Below, piece by piece: positions 57,701 through 64,000 of a stretch of 64,000 bases of DNA. The position numbers were made by a program, and so were the translations under genes. Location: contig BLZA01000019.1 in assembly GCA_013423385.1 (NCBI GenBank), forward strand, positions 682,001-746,000, written 5' to 3'. Positions within the stretch are counted from its first letter, which is position 1; every line of letters starts with the position of its first letter. The notes beneath the pieces are model-generated. The model was given only the letters and a program-made list of their open reading frames with translations, did not search any database and was not told the origin of the DNA. This DNA is from Naganishia liquefaciens (lineage: Eukaryota > Basidiomycota > Tremellomycetes > Filobasidiales > Filobasidiaceae).

Positions 57701-60700
57701 TCCTTGAGCATTAAGCCTAGACAGCGACCAAGGTTGGTGGCTTGTGCCTCTGAACATGAAAATATGCAAGACGCTAAAGCATCATTGAAGAACTGTGGAA
57801 GCCCTCATGTCAAAATCGCCATCAGGGCAGGTAGGAAGGTGTGACTAACCTTGTCATAGAATATCAATAGGGAGAAGTTTGAGACTCGCTTCTTGTGTAG
57901 ATGAGGCCCTATCTTGGCCACAAAGGTTGCATCACTCATGCTGAATATCGCACGGGGATAGAAGCATTCCCGGTGCAGTATGTGAGCAAGTTTGTGCTTG
58001 GCTTGCACTGAGGTACATTCTAACGGGATAGGGCTAAGCTAAAGAAGTGGCGCGAACTCGCATCCGACGTACCAGGGAACCATTTTCCGGCTTCCTTCTC
58101 GATTCGAGAGTCGGCTTCCGTGGCGATACGGATTTGTTCGTCTTTCTCCGCTGTCAAGGCCTGGATCTTCGACAGAATCGCTGCACGGTTCGCACGATAT
58201 GCCGAACTCCAATCAGGGTCTAAAGCCACGCCGGGTTTTGCCCATTCTTCCAAATCTCGGGCAACGTCCTTGAGGCGCTTGATTACTTGACCATACATGT
58301 CTTCTGGACATGCGATTTCGCCGAGACCCAGCTGCCAGAAGGTCACATGGAATGGTACCAGATGCGATGCACGAACTTCATCTGTCGCGAAATGCGCGGT
58401 GTCGACCATGATGGGCCACAGAGGCGCTTGCCAATCGCCATCTTCCCAAGTTGCAAGCTGATTCTCGGCTGTTGTCAAATCTTTTCTGTATTTGCGCAAG
58501 CGCAACCGTAAATACTCCTCACGCGTGTATAACTGCCAATGCAGTTTCGGTCGCGTCAGCTGGTACGTCATGGCGATATCGAGTCCGTAATCCGTTTGCA
58601 ATTGTTTTAATGTCGGCAGAAACTGAGCGTACTTTTCCTTCGACATAGTGTTGTGCAAAAAGCGGATGTACTGATTGCAGATGGCGTGGCATTCGTCCAT
58701 CGAGGTGACCAATTGCTTATTATGCTCCGATGCGGCAGACGCTCTGAAAATGCAGCTCCTCCGCGCCTGGCACAAGGCGATGAGGAGGGGAATCATGAGA
58801 CCGCTTACTTCCAGGGACGACAGAAGCCGACTCCGAGACTTGTTGTTGTTCTGTTTGCGTTGAGGTTTCTGACCCACCATGGCGACTCTTTCTAAAGAAG
58901 CACGAGGTGGTTCCGGATAGTCAGCCCGCGTGGCCTCCACGCCTTCCGTATACAAGTTCGGTCCGCCGCTGAAGCATTTGACCTGATCAGGCGATACATT
59001 GGTCAGGGGGTGGATGCCTGCCATAGCGGATATAACATGCTTGAGCGTGATAAGCCCAGACAGATTATCGCGACCGAGTTGATTTAGAATGAGCTGCAAG
59101 AAAGGATGCAGATTCATGGAGGAGTAGCGTTTCGCCAGTTGGCCAATGAAGGCGGCAACGCCGATCAGCCATGTCGAAGCTGAAGTGCCGTCTTGTTTGA
59201 CGGCGGTCTTGACCTCATTGGTCAATGCGTCCAGCAGCATGAATATGGTGACGTCCCATCCAAACTCCGAAAGATAGCGAGCACTTTCCACTACCGTTGT
59301 CTTCATATTTTGATAGCTGGTGATCTGCGGAAGAATCACCGCCCACAGTGCCGTTGGGGCTGAGTAGCTAAATTTACCGATAGCTCGAGCATGTACCCGA
59401 TCGAAAGCAGTGGTCATTCGCTTTAAGATTCTTTTGACGTCAGCCGTTGTCTGCGCAGCAGCCGCAGCCATTACAGGCATGTAGCGAGCGTGCATCGGGT
59501 TCGAGAGTGCAGCCTGCCATTCTCCATATAGTGCGTATCTTTGCTGAACGTCCATTCGTTCCAGAAGAGGCCATATCTCGATGTTAAAGCTGTAATTGGA
59601 TTTCAAAAGCGGCATCGACGGCAAGAGCAGACATCGAAGGATGTCTAGCCAACCTTTTCGCACTTCCGCAGTAGTCTAAGAGAATTGAATGTCGGAAACA
59701 AGACCATCTGACGCGCTCGTGATAACTCACATTCTGTTCTTGGTGAAACACTCCGATCCTGCAGAGCCAAACTAGAACCTGGATGTCTCTAGCTCCATGG
59801 GGACCAATAAATTTGGCGAATGGTAAAACCTTCTCAACAACTTCCTCCACTTGATTCCACCTTTGCAAAGTGTCTGTCCAGCCTTCATAGAAGAAGACAA
59901 ACCTCTTCTTCTCCGTTGATGGCGGTTCGGGTGCAATAGTGGTAAAAGTAGGTTCCGGAGCCGAAAAGGGAAAGTGCATTCGGTAATTTGGTCCTGATAA
60001 TGCGGATCCTGGGCTCCGCGCAATTGTGTGATAAGCGGGTTCAAGGGAATACTTGACGATGCGAAGAATGAGATCGGCCAGCACTTCAGAGCTTTGAGCC
60101 ATGACTGGCCATTTCGATAACATGTAAAAGGCGGGTGGAAGATGCCCGATAGCAAGCAATGCCTCGCACAGCATGATTCGTTGTTTGGGCAAGTTGCCGA
60201 TTTCCTCGACAGTCATGTTGGTCGACCCGGCGGTATTGATCGAGTCTGCTGCAATTGCAGGGGCATCATCGTCTTTCAAAGCGCCGCTCAAGGTCAATGC
60301 ATTGCCCGTTCCGCCCATCTCGCGACGGATTTTTGCACTGAATTCTTCCGCGAGGCTTTCCATCGCTTTGTCGTCGGGAGACAGCTGTTCTAGAATTGAT
60401 GAGTACTTGGAGATACGGAATGAAGGTCGTGCGGTTACGCACGTATGGGAGGATGTCGACAGTACGGATGAAGTGATGTCTGATGAGGATTGCAGTGACA
60501 AGCGTAAGCTCTTTAGGCGTTGCCGATAGGTCCTTAATTGCGCCTTTAAGGTCCATTGCAGGCTCCTTCCATGATGCAGATCTCGTTAATAACCATATGC
60601 TCAAGCAAAGTCGAGATGACCTACCTGGTATGCATTGAATTTGAAGCCAAGAACCTGAGTCAGGATCAGATTTCCGCACTCGAGACCCATGGCTGCAGCA

Positions 60701-61750
60701 AACTCGGTCTCGGTGAAGCTTATCTCCGGTTCTGGCGCTTCGGAGGCGTCTTGTGCCCTCGCCTTACCTTTGTCTGCCAAGTTTCGAACACTCCATGGAG
60801 TGCACTCCAGCAGGTCTAGGAAAAATCGCCAATGACTGGCGAGATTCTGGCAGAAAGCGTCTAGAATCAAGTCGAGTACTCTGGCAGGGCTGAGGTCGAA
60901 GTATCCGATGATCGTCATGATTTTGCGCCAGAGTGTTCTCGCGAGTGCCTTTCTTTCGGATTCCGATTCTCCCGACGGATTCAGTCCACTTGACCCGACA
61001 CCGATTGATCTGGAATCCCCCAGCAAAACCATCAGGCGCGCCCAGCCTTCTGAACACTCCCGTATTAGGGTATATTTCTTTTGACGATAGAAGCGGTTCG
61101 TCCGTTTTCGTTTTTCGAGTGCGCCGTGTCGACGTTGATCTGCGATTAGTCCTAGAGCGGAGAGCGTCGACGAATCCACAAGATGAGTGACATCCATTGC
61201 ATCCAGAAAGCCGGATTCCTATGAAGCCGGTATTTCTATCAAGATCCTTCTTCAATTGTTGATTTCACTCTCTTACAAGACAGGTACGCAGAACGCTTGT
61301 CGTTCGATGCGTTGGTGAGCTTGTCGCTATCGTGCCTTCAGCCGCTTTTGCCAAGTTGTTTCGTTCTTCCGTTCGAGAGGCCACTGACGCCTGGATATCT
61401 TCGGTGACATCGACAAGGAGTTGTCGAAGATAATTGGCGGAATTGTGGGCATTGACATCCTGCAGCAGAGATACCAAAGAAGCCTCTGGCAATGACTCCT
61501 TTTCGACCAAGGAACACAGTATAGTTGTCAGCGTTGCGGCGGAAACTAAAGATGTGGCGTCGATGAGGTTGCACGAGATCAGATCGGAGCTTTAGCTAAG
61601 GTTAGCGACCATTCGGCGGGCTGCTGATCATACTTTGACCCACAGTGTCACTCTGCCGTCTTCCAACCACTCTCCATCAGCCGACAGAGCCCCGTCCACC
61701 GTCTGCCGAGCAAGGACGCAGGCTTCGATTATCTCTTGCCGTTTGTCCAT
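54734..61750 (-). CDS. THO2: THO complex subunit 2
   Basis: Thirteen exons: complement(54734..54921, 54981..55200, 55259..55396, 55462..57211, 57268..57464, 57529..57792, 57850..58019, 58073..59675, 59731..60384, 60443..60565, 60625..61218, 61277..61589, 61644..61750); 2106 residues. Tho2 blocks appear in order: GALEKRKRTNRFYRQKKYTL with IRECSEGWARL, LILDAFCQNL, TAILIRHHFIRTVDILPY with LSPDD, FNIEIWPLLE, LCQARRSCIF, KWFPECTS, then HILHRECFYPRAIFS. The last 700 residues are disordered, with a long Arg/Asp/Lys tract (RDRDRDRRDRDR, DKEKDKEKDKEK) that likely contacts RNA. THO couples transcription elongation to mRNA export as part of TREX. Exon 2 entry (CT|C, acceptor at 61589) and the acceptor at 60384 were set by frame and by the family motif PYLSPDD. 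Confidence 0.93.
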
Positions 61751-62375
61751 GGTGCCTTTCCTCGCTTCGCTCGCCTTCGGTCCTGGTGGATTCCGATTTT
61801 AGCGGAGGAAGAGAGCGACGAAGAACAGCTTGTTCAGAGCGAGGAAGAACAGCTTGTTCAGACCTGTTTGAGCTGCCACAGAGGGAACTACTGTAAGCGC
61901 AATGTGCAATACCTGTGGGCATTGAACGGGCATGGTTTGCGGTGCTCTGGCATTGTCGCTCGATCGCTCATGCAGCTGTTGAACTCAAATTGGCTTTGGG
62001 GGCACCGCCCGAGGATTGCATCCTTGATAGCTGGTGAGCATGCATGTTCCTCATATATGCTCAAGTGTCGAGGGGATCGTCGTCGAAATTATCGTGGATG
62101 GTGACCGTTCGTTGGCTCCCTCTGGCTCTACCTCTGTCTAAGATAGAGGGGTATTAGACTGGAAATATGCTGGGCCTGACGGAGTCCTCGGGGCTGTTCA
62201 AGCATCAGAACACTTGTGTCAACCGTCGCAACCATGCAGATTCGCCGCCAGTACGATCGATGACGTCGCAAGAGTATGCGTTTCGTGCTAATATACAGAT
62301 ACCAAAATACAAAGACGCAAAGACAATCGAACCCTTGTAAATACACAAGTCGTCACACAATTTCCCTTGGGCAGT
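61751..62375. other. Promoter region of THO2, 625 bp
   Basis: This lies between NIP7 and THO2, both - strand. It holds a duplicated 24 bp dyad element close to the THO2 start. No gene is supported. Confidence 0.55.
61814..61861. repeat. 24 bp tandem duplication with internal dyad, upstream of THO2
   Basis: Two copies (61814-61837, 61838-61861) differ at one base. Each contains agaacagcttgttca, an inverted repeat of GAACA and TGTTC arms separated by three bases. The copies lie 64-111 bases upstream of the THO2 start codon. Confidence 0.9.
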
Positions 62376-63506
62376 CTAGAACATGGTGTCCTGTTGGAGC
62401 GCAAGGGAACAATAAGTAGGCAGCGATGGAAGCCGAGCAAATTCTACATACCTCGTCACGAAGGTATTCTCCAACATCACTGATGGACATAATTCGTGAA
62501 CTCAGCAACACAAGTCGTCTTGACACGAATGGAACTCACGCTTGGTGGAAAACAACGAGATCTGTCGGCCCAATTTTTCTGGTGTCGACCGTAGAACGTG
62601 CGGTCACGCCGAAGCCCTGGATGCAAAGTCAGTGAATAAGGCTCATGACAGATTCTGAGATATACATACTAGTGGTATGTCCGACATGCTGTAGACGACG
62701 ACACCCTGATGCTCAGGCGTGTCCTCGGTAATTCGTCCCAGATGCGCCTTCACAACGTGGTTGCCATACAGGAATGGAAGTTCTCCAGGAGGTTTCACCC
62801 AAACCTGAACAAATAAATCAGTAAAGATTTCTGACGATGCCTTCCTTTCTGAATCCGTTATTCCATCATATTCTTCGCTCGCGTCCTGACATATGGTCTC
62901 TCACTCGTCCGACCCTATTCTGTTTCCCTTTTACGCCCTCGGACCGATGCCAGCCTTGACCTACGCCGAGGCACTCACCTTGTATTTCGCATACTTTGCC
63001 AGCCAGTCCAGACATGTGATTGTCAACTTGAACTTTCCGGACTTGCTGAACTTTCCAAAACACGTCCCCATAGCAATCAAATTCGGTCTTGAAACAGAAG
63101 TCGCCAGGTGCATGGTCTTGACCGGCAGATAGTAAACTCTGATAGAATATCAGACATCAATAGACCCTCTACGCGAGTGAATCCTCAGACTCACCGGTCT
63201 TTATGCAGACGGAAACAGTGTGCATCTTCCTCTGGACGGTCGATCAGGTGCACCAGGTTCTTTCCCTAGGGTTCGTATTGCGGCAAGACGAGCCGAGAAG
63301 AAAGTAGGAAGAAGAGCAAGAGTTCGAGTGGGGCACAGGTCAGCTATCTCGTCCCTTGCAAACAAGCGGCACTCTTTGTGGCCTACAATGTAGTTTGCCA
63401 GCTCTGCAAGCAACAGTTTACAATCAGTACATCTCTGCAAAAGACAAGAAGGCATGAACTCACTTTCAAACACGGCCTTTGTTTCCTCTTCTGTTAGCGG
63501 TCTCAT
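62376..63506 (-). CDS. NIP7: 60S ribosome biogenesis factor Nip7 (PUA domain)
   Basis: Eight exons: complement(62376..62390, 62452..62479, 62540..62616, 62670..62804, 62979..63138, 63195..63265, 63387..63403, 63464..63506); 181 residues, the usual family length. It starts [20 protein letters not shown] and continues [76 protein letters not shown] and [14 protein letters not shown]. Nip7 binds pre-rRNA in the nucleolus and is needed for 27S processing and 60S assembly. Exons of 17, 28 and 15 nt were fixed by frame and family match. The intron 62805..62978 (174 nt) is long for this genome. An in-frame upstream exon exists (see findings) but the standard start is preferred. Confidence 0.96.
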
Positions 63507-64000
63507 GTTGGCACGTTGGAGTAAATCAGCTATAGCTCTATTCGTGCTATCAGAAGCAGCGACTTTTCGAGTGTGAGAGACACACCTTGCACTCACGTCG
63601 GAAGGAGGTGGTCAACCCGCACAGCTACCAACTTTCTGGCGGATGCACGTGACCGGATAAGCAATCGGTCGGCCGCCTTGGACGCTGAGCGTTGCGACCT
63701 GCCAGGCGCTGCGTCATCCATTCTCGAGAGCATCTCGGTGAAAGATAGATCTGGTAGAGATTCTGTAGCCTGGATTTCCGTCACAACAGCCCAACAGATC
63801 TGCGATAATGGTTCGTGGGCCTGATTTCTGTCAATTGACCCACAGCGCTGATTTCGATTTGCCCTTTTCGTTTTGTTGTAACCTCATCAGTTCCGAAATA
63901 CGTATGATGGAGACAACACTACTTTCGTGAGTAATTCAAATGAGATGGAGGCAGAAGATAAATCATTGACCCATCCTGTATCTTCATAGAGTCCACAAGG
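63507..64000. other. Upstream region of NIP7, 494 bp to the window edge
   Basis: It holds the NIP7 leader and an unassigned - strand frame that looks coding. The rightmost 170 bases show nothing recognised. Confidence 0.45.
63593..63827 (-). CDS. Possible coding exon of unknown - strand gene (partial) or NIP7 extension
   Basis: A - strand frame is open from a candidate acceptor at 63827 to a stop at 63593. It reads ESLPDLSFTEMLSRMDD, then SKAADRLLIRSRASARKLV and ends VRVDHLLPT. Its composition looks like protein, but no family is recognised. It could be the last exon of a gene whose start lies right of the window, ending 87 bases before NIP7. It could also be spliced in frame to NIP7, or be noncoding leader. 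Confidence 0.3.

Noticed and set aside
60385-60442. Short 37 nt intron in THO2 ending at ctccaag
   Set aside because: It inserts YSSILEQ before LSPDD; the 58 nt version gives the family-like PYLSPDD and a normal intron size.

Overview
The window looks like nuclear DNA of a basidiomycete fungus, most probably a tremellomycete yeast (Cryptococcus-like relatives). Genes are tightly packed on both strands and cut by many short introns (mostly 50-65 nt, CTGAY/CTAAY-type branch sites). The gene content is typical of fungi: alternative oxidase, an Ssk2-type MAPKKK, an Och1-type mannosyltransferase, a GH79 glycosidase and fungal-length Tho2, Hid1 and Pet191. The placement is inference from gene structure and composition; no phylogeny was run. 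I reconstructed 22 protein genes, one of them cut by the left edge, plus a doubtful partial one at the right edge. Splice models were checked by reading frame and by match to known family motifs; I counted 119 introns.

Layout. 1-7.7 kb: DUG2 (glutathione degradation, + strand, cut by the left edge), then on the - strand a zinc-finger nuclear-basket nucleoporin, an Och1-like Golgi mannosyltransferase and a small DUF4267 membrane protein. 9.2-20.8 kb: a secreted GH79 glycosidase, U1-70K (SNP1), TRAPPC13 (-), mitochondrial alternative oxidase and a Pil1/BAR-like coiled-coil protein. 21.5-32.1 kb: SSK2 (stress MAPKKK), a 2.9 kb gene-poor stretch, and a CENP-B-type DNA-binding factor. 32.7-43.1 kb: a split-RING-like protein (-), HID1 with 16 exons, a short-chain dehydrogenase, and a secreted ricin-B-type lectin (-) with 14 exons for 300 residues. 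43.9-54.6 kb: PET191/COA5, a large SANT/Myb-like protein, a two-RRM RNA-binding protein, mitochondrial ribosome recycling factor (-), and a four-pass membrane protein. 54.7-64 kb: THO2 (-) and NIP7 (-).

The genes do not form one pathway. Several serve RNA metabolism (SNP1, THO2, the two-RRM protein, NIP7, RRF1). Others serve secretion and Golgi function (TRAPPC13, HID1, the mannosyltransferase, two secreted proteins) or mitochondria (AOX1, PET191, RRF1). I saw no CRISPR array, prophage, intact transposon, retroelement, rRNA or convincing tRNA.

The most interesting signals concern gene architecture. Six of the 119 introns must be GC-AG for the conserved frame to hold. One HID1 intron has a (CT)42 microsatellite as its pyrimidine tract. 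The dehydrogenase appears to have a first coding exon consisting only of ATG. Micro-exons of 10-28 nt occur in several genes. The SANT/Myb-like protein has a degenerate telobox-like helix and may be a telomere-binding protein.
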